DNA of 64,000 nucleotides, from contig NZ_JAGIOP010000001.1 of the NCBI RefSeq assembly GCF_017876775.1, positions 372,001 to 436,000 of the forward strand. The letters run 5' to 3'. Shown here piece after piece: positions 17,705-24,158 of this stretch. The notes beneath the pieces were generated by a model. The model did not search any database and had not been told where the DNA came from. It saw only the letters and a list, made by a program, of their open reading frames with translations. This DNA is from Mycolicibacterium lutetiense. GTDB taxonomy: Bacteria; Actinomycetota; Actinomycetes; Mycobacteriales; Mycobacteriaceae. How positions within the stretch are numbered: position 1 is the first letter of the stretch; each line of letters opens with the position of its first letter. The position numbers and the translations under genes are program-made.

Positions 17705-18403
17705 TCAGCCGAACACCCGGCGCTCGAAGCGCCGGTGCCGCACCGCCATCAGCTTGATCAGCGCCAGTAGGACCGGGCTGACTTCGTCGGCCAGCGCGGC
17801 CCGCTCGTCATCGGTCATCACCGCCAGCGTGCGTGGCCCGTTGAAGGACAACCGTCCGCCTCGTTGAGCGGCCTTCTCGACCATGGCCCAGTTGGCAACC
17901 GAGACGTGCCGCCGGATCACCGGGAACAAAGCGCGCTCCTCGTCGGCGATGTGATCGCGCAGCATGGTGTGCAGCTCTTGGAGTGCGGCCTTCAGCGGGA
18001 TCGCGGAAATGTCGTGGCCGCCGGACTGCCGAAACGAATTGGCCAAGGCAAGTATCCCGTCCAGACGAGGATCGAGCGCCGTGTGGTCTTCGGTCAACTC
18101 GGTCAGGTCCACGTCGTTCCCGGCGGAGGCTTTGATCACCGGCCACAACACCTGGTCCTCGAGCCTGTGATGGTGGTGGATGGAGTCGCACAACAGATCG
18201 ACATACCGCGCCAGTGCCTGCGCGCGGTTGGGCGCGCACAGGATGCGGCCTTCGGCGATGTCCTCGGTCAACTCTGCGACCCGGCCGACATCGGTGATCA
18301 TTGCGCGGTGGGCCAGGGTGATGCCCAGAAGATCGGGTGCGGGGTCGCCGTCGTGGCGTGGCGTGACCCGAATGGATGTTGTCGGCTGAGTGGGGCTTTC
18401 CAT
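17705..18403 (-). CDS. Hemerythrin-like HHE domain protein
   Basis: The 232-residue product has four-helix metal-binding histidines spread as in hemerythrin HHE proteins: LAHRAMITD, IHHHHRLEDQVLWPVI, LTEDHTALDPRL, and LRDHIADEERALFPVIRRH. These bind a di-iron centre used for O2, NO or redox sensing. ATG 18403 is chosen; longer frames run into the IS element that begins only 50 bp upstream at 18453. That insertion probably separates the gene from its native promoter, and any transcription would now come from the IS or its flank. Confidence 0.85.
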   Translation of the reverse strand: MESPTQPTTSIRVTPRHDGDPAPDLLGITLAHRAMITDVGRVAELTEDIAEGRILCAPNRAQALARYVDLLCDSIHHHHRLEDQVLWPVIKASAGNDVDLTELTEDHTALDPRLDGILALANSFRQSGGHDISAIPLKAALQELHTMLRDHIADEERALFPVIRRHVSVANWAMVEKAAQRGGRLSFNGPRTLAVMTDDERAALADEVSPVLLALIKLMAVRHRRFERRVFG

Positions 18404-18481
18404 GCGTCTACCGTGACGGGTGGCACTTGCGGCGGACTTGGCTTCGGCTTGTTGAGGGGGACCCATTCGGTGGTCCAGTCG

Positions 18482-19344
18482 CTATGCGGCTTGGGGTTGG
18501 TGGGTCGTGGTCCACTGTAGGACGAACTCGGCTGGGGTGAGTCCGCGGTGGGCCGAATGCGGTCGGTTGGCGTTGTAGTCGATCCTCCAGTCTTCGATGA
18601 TGACCCGGGCTTCGCGTAGGGAGTCGAAGCGCCAGGAGTTGAGCAGCTCGTCGCGCAGTCGACCGTTGAACGACTCGATCCAAGCGTTCTGCCAAGGCGA
18701 TCCGGGATCGATGAACAGCGAGCCGGTGCCGTTGAACCGGCTCCAGTCGTTGACGGCGTGAGCGACGAACTCGGGCCCGTTGTCGAACCGCACGTAGGTC
18801 GGCGCCCCATGTATCAGGGCCAGGCGGTCGAGGACGTCCACGACGCCGTCAGCGTTGATGGAACGGTCGACCTCGATCGCCAGGGCCTCGCGGGTGAACT
18901 CGTCAATGATGTTGAGCATCTTCAATGTTCGGCCGTCGGCAGTAGTGTCGAACTGGAAGTCCATCGCCCAGATCACATTCGGCCGGATCGGGCACATCGC
19001 CCCGACCGCGGTCCCGATACCGGTCAGGCGTTTCTTCCTGCGCCGCTGAGGAACTCGTAGCCCCTCCTCACGCCACAGCCGCCGGACGCGCTTGTTGTTA
19101 ACCTGCCAGCCCGCTTTTCGCGCTGCAATCGCCGCTCGTCGCCAGCCCCAGCGGGGCCGGTCGGTGGAGAATGTACGCAGCCAGGCCCGTAGCTCGGCCT
19201 CCTCGTCGGTGATCGGTGCTGGTTGCAGACGCATCGTGGACCGATGCAGGCCCACCACCGCACACGCCCGGCGCTCAGAGACCCCGAACCGCTGACGCAG
19301 CACCGCAACGGCACTGCGCTTGCGGTTCGGGGTCAGAAGTTTCC
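18482..19344 (-). CDS. IS3 element A OrfB transposase (DDE), made by -1 frameshift
   Basis: OrfB begins in the -1 frame at the slippery heptamer G GGA AAC (19339-19345, minus strand) and runs to a TAG at 18482-18484. It has the HTH_21-like region RTFSTDRPRWGWRRAAIAA and an rve integrase core with Asp in WAMDFQFDTT, Asp in VRFDNGPEFVA and Glu in WIESFNGRLRDE. The OrfAB fusion would be the active enzyme. The frame looks intact, but its fusion partner OrfA is interrupted. It reads toward the hemerythrin gene. Confidence 0.88.
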
Positions 19345-19431
19345 CGCCGAAATCTCCTTGAGCATGTCGATGTCGAGAGCCTGGTTGGCGACCAGCTTCT
19401 TGAGCCGAGCGTTCTCGGCCTCCAGCTCTTT
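19333..19431 (-). pseudogene. IS3 element A OrfA, C-terminal fragment
   Basis: These are the last 31 codons of OrfA (ELEAENARLKKLVANQALDI, ending EISAGNF) plus the duplicated AAA lysine codon. The leucine-zipper part of OrfA is here, separated from its N-terminus by element B. Removing 19432-20740 restores one 95-codon frame exactly (KRL-K-ELE). Confidence 0.92.
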
Positions 19432-19498
19432 TGAGGTTCCCCAGAAGTAGTGGACATCTGAGATAGCGGGACGGTGGTCCCCTTGGAAGGATGTTCGT

Positions 19499-19822
19499 AT
19501 GTCTGGTCGTCGGCGTTCGTTTACCCCGGAGTACCGGGTGGAGGCCGCGCATCGGGTGATCGATTCGAATCGGCCGGTGGCTGAGGTTGCCCTGGAGCTG
19601 AATCTGCATGAGAACCTGCTGCATAAGTGGGTGAGCCAGGAGCGGCGACGGATGGCCGCCGCCGAAGGCGGCGGGGTTGCCGATCCTGGTGATGGGCAAT
19701 CGCTTTCACCGGATGAACGTGCTGAGTTGGTACGGCTGCGGGTGAAGGTCACCGAGCAGGCAAAGGACATCGCGTTCCTGGAAAAAGCCTCGGCGTACTT
19801 TGCGGGCAAGCATCTAAAGTGA
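19499..19822 (+). CDS. IS3 element B OrfA (HTH)
   Basis: The 107-residue OrfA has a helix-turn-helix of the HTH_Tnp_1 family (RRRSFTPEYRVEAAHRVIDS, VAEVALELNLHENLLHKWV) and a C-terminal coiled coil (ELVRLRVKVTEQAKDIAFLE). It binds the IS ends and, as a frameshift fusion, contributes to the transposase. The ATG is 67 bp inside the element. The TGA overlaps the GTG of orfB by 4 bp. Confidence 0.95.
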   Translation: MSGRRRSFTPEYRVEAAHRVIDSNRPVAEVALELNLHENLLHKWVSQERRRMAAAEGGGVADPGDGQSLSPDERAELVRLRVKVTEQAKDIAFLEKASAYFAGKHLK

Positions 19823-20709
19823 GCCGGTTTGAGCTCATGGCCGCAGAGTGCGCCTCCCACGACGTGACCCGCATGGCCCAGCTGCTGGGGGTGTCCACCT
19901 CGGGCTACTACAAGCATCGGTACCGGCTGTCGGCCAGTGAGCCGACGCCACGGGTCCAACGACGCCGGGATCTGGAAGTCAAGATCTTGACCCACCACAA
20001 GGACTCCGGCGGCACCTACGGCTCGCCGCGGATCACCGCTGATCTGCACGACGCCGGAGAACGGGTATCGGTCAACACCGTCGCAACGATCATGGCCGAC
20101 CTGGGCATCGAGGGCATCAGCCCACGCACCTTCAAAACGACCACGGTCGTCGATCCTTGTGCGTCGTTCCCGCCTGATCTGGTCGGCCGCCGGTTTGACC
20201 AGGGTCGTATAGATGCGGTGTGGTCCTCCGACATCACCTACCTGAGCTGCGGGGAAGGCGACATGTACCTGTGCGCGATCCGCGATGAGCATTCGCGCCG
20301 CGTCTTGGGCTGGGCGGTCGATGACCACATGCGCACCGGGTTGGTGACCACCGCGGTGGATCGGGCGGTGTTCACCCGCGGCGGCCACGTCAAGGGCGTC
20401 ATACTGCAATCGGACCGCGGCACCCAGTACACCTCCCACGATATGGCTGCCGCAGCCAGCGCCCACGGGCTGCGGCGCTCTATGGGTGCCACCGGCATCT
20501 GCTGGGATAACGCCGGCGCGGAGGCGCTGTGGTCGACGTTCAAACATGAGTACTACTACCGGCACACTTTCGCCACAATGGCTGAATTGATTGCAGCAGT
20601 TGACAATTGGATGCGATTCTACAATCATCAACGTCGGCATTCAGCGATCGGAATGCGCTCACCCATCACCTACGAGCGCAGCCTGAATGTCACCCTGGAA
20701 GCAAGCTAA
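19819..20709 (+). CDS. IS3 element B OrfB transposase (DDE)
   Basis: The 296-residue OrfB has the HTH_21 region GGTYGSPRITADLHDAGERV and an rve integrase core with Asp in VWSSDITYLSC, Asp in LQSDRGTQYTS and Glu in AGAEALWSTFKHE. The catalytic triad is complete. It starts at a GTG overlapping the orfA stop. The pair would work through OrfA and an OrfAB fusion or coupled translation. Confidence 0.95.
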   Translation: MSRFELMAAECASHDVTRMAQLLGVSTSGYYKHRYRLSASEPTPRVQRRRDLEVKILTHHKDSGGTYGSPRITADLHDAGERVSVNTVATIMADLGIEGISPRTFKTTTVVDPCASFPPDLVGRRFDQGRIDAVWSSDITYLSCGEGDMYLCAIRDEHSRRVLGWAVDDHMRTGLVTTAVDRAVFTRGGHVKGVILQSDRGTQYTSHDMAAAASAHGLRRSMGATGICWDNAGAEALWSTFKHEYYYRHTFATMAELIAAVDNWMRFYNHQRRHSAIGMRSPITYERSLNVTLEAS

Positions 20710-20737
20710 CCGCGTCCACTTTTCCTGGGGAACCCCA

Positions 20738-20929
20738 TTTGAGGCGTTTGGCATCGTTGGCCTTCATACCGCCGTACTGGGCAACCCAGCGATGCCACGT
20801 CGACTCAGTGACCTCCAGATGCCGGCACACCTCGGCCAGTTCCTGGCCGGTCCCGAGCAGCTTGTTGCCCTCGGCAAGCTTGCGGATGATCTGATCCGGC
20901 GTATGCCGCCGGCGCTTGTTCGATGCCAT
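20738..20929 (-). pseudogene. IS3 element A OrfA, N-terminal fragment
   Basis: This holds the first 64 codons of OrfA, including the HTH (RRRHTPDQIIRKLAEGNKLL, then QELAEVCRHLEVTESTWHRW). It ends at K-R-L-K where element B has inserted. The ATG at 20929 is 80 bp inside element A. Confidence 0.92.
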
Positions 20930-21009
20930 GTCGTCGTCGATTCTTCCTGCCCAAACACTTGGGCAACAGAGTCCCACAACGACTGGACCACTACGAAGGG
21001 CTCACCTCA

Positions 21010-21081
21010 TTGTGATGCGGGGCAATCTGGCTCAGGGCGTGGTCGGTGGCGACCTCGTGGCCAGGTACCGTGCTACCGATC
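21010..21081. other. Chromosomal flank between element A and the satellite
   Basis: These 72 bp follow the TTGT duplication and precede the tRNA-like core. By inference this is the original DNA upstream of tRNA-Leu and may hold its old promoter. I see no gene. Confidence 0.4.
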
Positions 21082-21100
21082 GCCCCCATAGCCCAACTGG
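21082..21100 (+). repeat. Left attachment site copy (tRNA 5' fragment)
   Basis: GCCCCCATAGCCCAACTGG here matches bases 1-19 of the tRNA at 29823-29841 with one difference (C for T at position 16), then similarity stops at once. The copy is on the same strand as the tRNA, as expected for an att duplication. Confidence 0.82.
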
Positions 21101-21807
21101 AACTGTTGGGCCGTCGGCGTTCATAGGAGTTCGTTAACGTATTGCGTTGCAATCACTCTCGTAGTTACCTGATACGCATAGATACATGTAAGTTCAGCAC
21201 GATTCACGGTCGTTTTCACGGGGAAAGTACGGAGAGGCCGCAACCCTCGCTTGCTGAAACGGCAAAGAGACTTGCCACCTTGATCGAGGTATAGGCCCGA
21301 GACCCAACAGGGGGCCAGGTCGCCCTCATCGGGCGATCCACCCGCCCGCGGCGCCCGGGTGTTCGCGGCCGTGAAGCGGCGCCGCGTGCCCGGCGGGTGC
21401 TGGAGCCTTAGCGGAAGCGGACCCGCATGGATGCGCCGCTCGGTGGCGTCCTACAACTGCGTCATTTGACGCAGTTGCCGCCCCCTTCAGGGATCTTCCG
21501 ACCTTTTTGCCGGCGCCGATAAAAAGCCTGGTCAGACCTTTTCATCCGATCCAGTAAAAAGGGGTCGCATTTCAAATGCGGAAGTCGGTCCGCCCGCTAG
21601 CGCCTTCAGCGAGGCAAAATCGCTGGCTCGCAGTCGGTGCCCAGTCGTACGATTGCAAACAGGTTGGGCGGTCCGTCCCTTATGGCAGGCGTGAGTCGGC
21701 CGCCGGGTAAAAAGACCATAGGGCGCTGGCGGGGACGTCAACACTAGCCCGGAAGCATCGTCAAGCCGCCCGACCCCAAACAGCAGCCAGGGAGGTGAAC
21801 ACTCAAT
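21101..21807. other. Non-coding left end of the satellite, rich in inverted repeats
   Basis: No convincing gene is seen in these 707 bp. Structured parts are a near-perfect 24-bp palindrome at 21454-21477, whose half reads CAACTGCGTCA; GACCTTTTT (21498) and GACCTTTTC (21535), each opposed by AAAAAG about 20 bp on; CGCATTTCAAATGCG (15-bp dyad at 21567-21581); and a further GGGTAAAAAGACC near 21704. The set looks like a cis-acting site such as a packaging signal, terminators or integration-host binding. The actual role is unknown. Confidence 0.5.
21454..21477. repeat. 24-bp palindrome in satellite left end
   Basis: Arms CAACTGCGTCA (21454-21464) and TGACGCAGTTG (21467-21477) around TT are perfectly complementary. 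The half TGCGTCA resembles the TTGCGT(C/T) half sites of the repressor/xis control region, so it may be another operator of the same repressor, or a terminator hairpin. Confidence 0.6.
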
Positions 21808-22032
21808 ATGAGCGCACTCGATGATGATCGACGCATGCGCGATCTCGCGTTCGTAGCGATCCCGTCCGCCTGGCCTGGCCTCTCACGCGATTCGCAGGAG
21901 GACGTCATTGACCTGCTGTCGACGTACGACGACCTCCTGGCGCTGCGTTACCTGATTGACTCTCCGTCTCTTGATCCCGCGATAGCCAAAGACATCCGCG
22001 ACGCCCTCGCGATCACTCAGCCGAAGGCCTGA
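21808..22032 (+). CDS. Hypothetical 74-residue satellite protein
   Basis: ATG 21808 follows GGGAGGTG with about 10 nt spacing. The product is acidic and helical (MSALDDDRRMRDLAFVAIPS ... DIRDALAITQPKA) with no recognised domain. It is the only satellite gene at the left end that reads rightward, facing the capsid gene, a position where satellites often keep a late or accessory gene. Confidence 0.6.
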   Translation: MSALDDDRRMRDLAFVAIPSAWPGLSRDSQEDVIDLLSTYDDLLALRYLIDSPSLDPAIAKDIRDALAITQPKA

Positions 22033-22197
22033 CGAGGGACCCATAGAAAAAGCGGGACGCAATGCCTCCGTGAAACGAAGGGGCGCCCCGCAACACTCAG
22101 ACTACCCACCCGGGAAGGCCCCAACAACACCTCCGGCTGGTCTCTCAGGGCATAGGCGGATGTGTGTGTGCCCTGGGGGGTAGGGGGGGTATGGGTT

Positions 22198-22245
22198 GGC
22201 CCCAGGTCCGTCGCTGTGACTGCCGTTCAGCGTGGACCTGGGGCC
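22198..22245. terminator. 12-bp-arm inverted repeat after the capsid gene
   Basis: GGCCCCAGGTCC (22198-22209) and GGACCTGGGGCC (22234-22245) pair perfectly across a 24-nt loop. It lies 115 bp beyond the capsid stop, between two converging genes, so a bidirectional terminator is the simple reading. No T-run follows. The rest of 22033-22359 is non-coding, with a G-run (GGTAGGGGGGGTATGGG) at about 22180. Confidence 0.55.
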
Positions 22246-22359
22246 GTGGGCTGCTGCGTGTGCGGGAAAGGAGGACCGCACAGCGCTGCCCGGTGCCGCT
22301 GCGGTAGTGGCGCGAGGGGGCGACCAGACCTCTTCGGTGCCCTACCGCAGCGACGGTCT

Positions 22360-23199
22360 CTAGGTGAGGACGAACTTGCCAATGCGATCGGGGCGCGGGA
22401 CGCCGTAGCCGATGCGCCAGGTGCCACGGACAGCGACCTTGACGGCCTTGAACGCTGCGGAGTGGTCGACGTCGACTTCGAGGCCGGAGACGGCTGAGAT
22501 GATCTCGTTCTTGTCTACGAGCAGGCCGGTCTTGCTGGACATCTGGGAGTTGACGTACACCGGGATGCTCAACAGGTAGGGCAGGGCGTCGGAGGTGCCG
22601 GCGCCGAGCAGGCCGAGGTTCCCGCCGGATGAGACCTGCTTCATCTTGCGCAGGATGGCCCACGCGTCGGGCGCCATAACCCATGCGGTGGGGGTGGCGC
22701 CAGCTGTGTGCACGGTGCTCTCCAGATCGACCAGCTTGTCGATGTTGGTGGCCACGGCGGTCTGGGTGGATAGGCCGGTGTAGTTCTCCAAGCCGCCGAT
22801 CGGTCGTACTGCGGGGCTGGTCGGGTTGGCCTCGGACAGGAAGCTCTTGTCGGCCAGTTTGGTGATGGACCGGGCGACCGATGCTGCCAGCTGTTCGGGG
22901 GTGCTGGTCTTGCGGTACTGGTCGCGGGTCATCTCGTGGTAGAAGCCGATTTCTTGTGTGATGACTTCGATTTCGCTGAGGCTGGGATCGGTGACCGTCA
23001 GGTCTGCGCCTTCATTGTGGTAGGCGGCTGCGGCGTCGGAGACGTAGCCGACCCGCATGCTCGGGGCGTCGCCTTCGATGGTCGCGGAGACCGTGGAGTG
23101 GGTGAGGATCGCGGCGTCGGGGAGAGCGTCTTGCGGGGCGAAAACGTTCTCGTCGGGCCGCCATACCTGTGCGGCTGTAGTGGTGGTTGTGGGTGCCAT
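22360..23199 (-). CDS. HK97-type phage major capsid protein (satellite, 279 aa)
   Basis: The product resembles short mycobacteriophage/phiRv capsid proteins: a beta-rich N-terminus (THSTVSATIEGDAPSMRVGY), an E-loop-like segment (EIEVITQEIGFYHEMTRDQY), the helix EQLAASVARSITKLADKSFL, and a domain with PIGGLENYTGLS, WVMAPDAWAILRKMK, LLSIPVYVNSQM and the final RIGYGVPRPDRIGKFVLT. There is no separate protease gene beside it. Capsid-only satellites can make or remodel small heads. It is the last gene of the leftward array, 144 bp after the scaffold-like gene. Confidence 0.85.
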   Translation of the reverse strand: MAPTTTTTAAQVWRPDENVFAPQDALPDAAILTHSTVSATIEGDAPSMRVGYVSDAAAAYHNEGADLTVTDPSLSEIEVITQEIGFYHEMTRDQYRKTSTPEQLAASVARSITKLADKSFLSEANPTSPAVRPIGGLENYTGLSTQTAVATNIDKLVDLESTVHTAGATPTAWVMAPDAWAILRKMKQVSSGGNLGLLGAGTSDALPYLLSIPVYVNSQMSSKTGLLVDKNEIISAVSGLEVDVDHSAAFKAVKVAVRGTWRIGYGVPRPDRIGKFVLT

Positions 23200-23343
23200 G
23201 AGTTACTCCAATGGTGTGCAAAGGGAATGGGTTTCGCGATCGCTTCGAGCGGTATCGCGGTGCACACCAGGTGCGGCGGTAGCGGGGGTGGAGCGCCTGG
23301 CTGTCACACCCGCTACCGCCGAGTTTACTACCCGAGTGGACGC

Positions 23344-23859
23344 TTACTGGCGGAACACGTCGGCCATGCTGCCGGTGGCCCGCGCCGCGGACGGGTTGCC
23401 TTGCTGCGGGTTGGGTTTGACGGTGCGTTGTACCCGGAACTTGATGGCGGTCTGGTCGATGAACTGGTCGACGGCGGTCATGTCGAGGTGTCCGTTGTCG
23501 TCGAGCAGGTCGGTGATGGTGATGCCGGCGGCGTCGAGCAGCTGGGGGTCGACGGCACCGGATTGTGCTGTGGAGGCTCGCCAGTTGATCAGTGCGCGCT
23601 GTTGGGCGGTGATTTGGTCGCGGAGCTGGTCGCGTTCGGCTTCGGCGGCGCGTAGTTTTGTGCGCCACTTGGCCGCTTCAGCGTTAGGCGACTGCTGATC
23701 GTCGTCCTGATCGTCCTCGGGGGTGGTGTCGACTTCGGTTGTCTCGGTCGTGTCCTCGGTGGGTTCGGTTGTCTCGGTCGTGTCCTCGGTGGGTTCGGTT
23801 GTGTCGGTGGTGTCCTCGGTGGGTTCGGTTGTGTCGGTGGGGGTCTGTGGAGTGGTCAT
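23344..23859 (-). CDS. Scaffold-like phage protein with TEPTEDTT repeats
   Basis: The 171-residue protein is acidic. Its N-terminal 45 residues are a Thr/Glu/Asp/Pro repeat (TEPTEDTTET units), followed by DDQDDDQQ, a coiled coil (EAAKWRTKLRAAEAERDQLR) and a C-terminal helical part ending ATGSMADVFRQ. Position before the capsid gene, coiled coil and length fit a head scaffolding protein. ATG 23859 overlaps the whiB stop (ATGA). The repeat is also a DNA-level tandem array. Confidence 0.72.
   Translation of the reverse strand: MTTPQTPTDTTEPTEDTTDTTEPTEDTTETTEPTEDTTETTEVDTTPEDDQDDDQQSPNAEAAKWRTKLRAAEAERDQLRDQITAQQRALINWRASTAQSGAVDPQLLDAAGITITDLLDDNGHLDMTAVDQFIDQTAIKFRVQRTVKPNPQQGNPSAARATGSMADVFRQ
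23734..23840. repeat. 30-bp tandem repeat inside the scaffold gene
   Basis: The unit GGGTTCGGTTGTCTCGGTCG plus TGTCCTCGGT occurs at 23761-23790 and 23791-23820, with partial copies on both sides (23734-23760, 23821-23840). It encodes ten residues per unit and keeps frame, so copy number can change without destroying the gene. Confidence 0.9.
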
Positions 23860-24158
23860 GCGGATTTACCTTTCGTTGTCCCGGTCGGTCGGCCGGGAGG
23901 TTTGGGGGTGTTGAGCTGGCCGGCCACGACACCTTTGGGTCGGCGGGTGGCGGTCAGGGTGTCGAACCACGTCTGGCACGAGGCGAGTGCTGGGCACAGT
24001 CGGCACAGTCCGAGGGCTTGGGCGTGGCGCTGCTCGGTGGTCTCGGGGGCCTCGTGGGTGCCCTGCTCATCGAACAGGTGGTGCTTCCCCCTGCATCGTG
24101 CACCAGGAAGTGCGGGTGCTGCCCCGACGGCGGCCAGGAGGGCATCGAGCTGGCTCAC
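23856..24158 (-). CDS. Satellite-encoded WhiB-family protein
   Basis: The 100-residue product has four Fe-S ligand cysteines in WhiB spacing: Cys in GARCRGKHHLF, then C-x2-C-x5-C in GLCRLCPALASCQTW. After these come GVVAGQ, in place of the usual GVWGG turn, and a basic proline-rich tail (PGRPTGTTKGKSA). Chromosomal WhiB proteins bind sigma-A and regulate transcription, and phage WhiBs can block host WhiB2 or redirect sigma-A. The GTG overlaps the stop of the helicase-like gene (GTGA). Confidence 0.85.
   Translation of the reverse strand: MSQLDALLAAVGAAPALPGARCRGKHHLFDEQGTHEAPETTEQRHAQALGLCRLCPALASCQTWFDTLTATRRPKGVVAGQLNTPKPPGRPTGTTKGKSA

Larger units (their letters stand above)
19432..20737 (+). 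mobile_element. IS3-family element B, inserted into element A
   Basis: This 1306-bp element has terminal repeats TGAGGTTCCCCAG and, on the other strand, TGGGGTTCCCCAG (12 of 13 match). It is flanked by TTT at 19429-19431 and 20738-20740, a 3-bp target duplication. It lies opposite to element A and carries complete orfA and orfB. Both frames are open, so it could be active and relatively recent. Confidence 0.95.
18453..21009 (-). mobile_element. IS3-family element A, interrupted by element B
   Basis: The ends are TGAGGGGGACCC at 18453 and, on the other strand, TGAGGTGAGCCC at 21009, and both run on to a shared GGTCCAGTCG. A 4-bp target duplication TTGT flanks the element (18449-18452 and 21010-21013). 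Without the nested element and its 3-bp duplication it is 1248 bp, normal for IS3. It carries orfA (now split) and orfB on the minus strand. Transposition of A as an active unit should be blocked because orfA is cut. Confidence 0.93.

Noticed and set aside
22145..22684. 179-codon minus-strand frame at the capsid end
   Set aside because: It overlaps the capsid gene in another frame, with basic low-complexity composition and no start signal.
23734..23840. Repeat array considered as a CRISPR
   Set aside because: The units are contiguous, in frame and have no unique spacers; no cas genes are present in the window.
23723..23914. Plus-strand frame made of repeated VVSVVSSVGS units
   Set aside because: It is only the reverse reading of the 30-bp repeat that encodes the acidic scaffold N-terminus.
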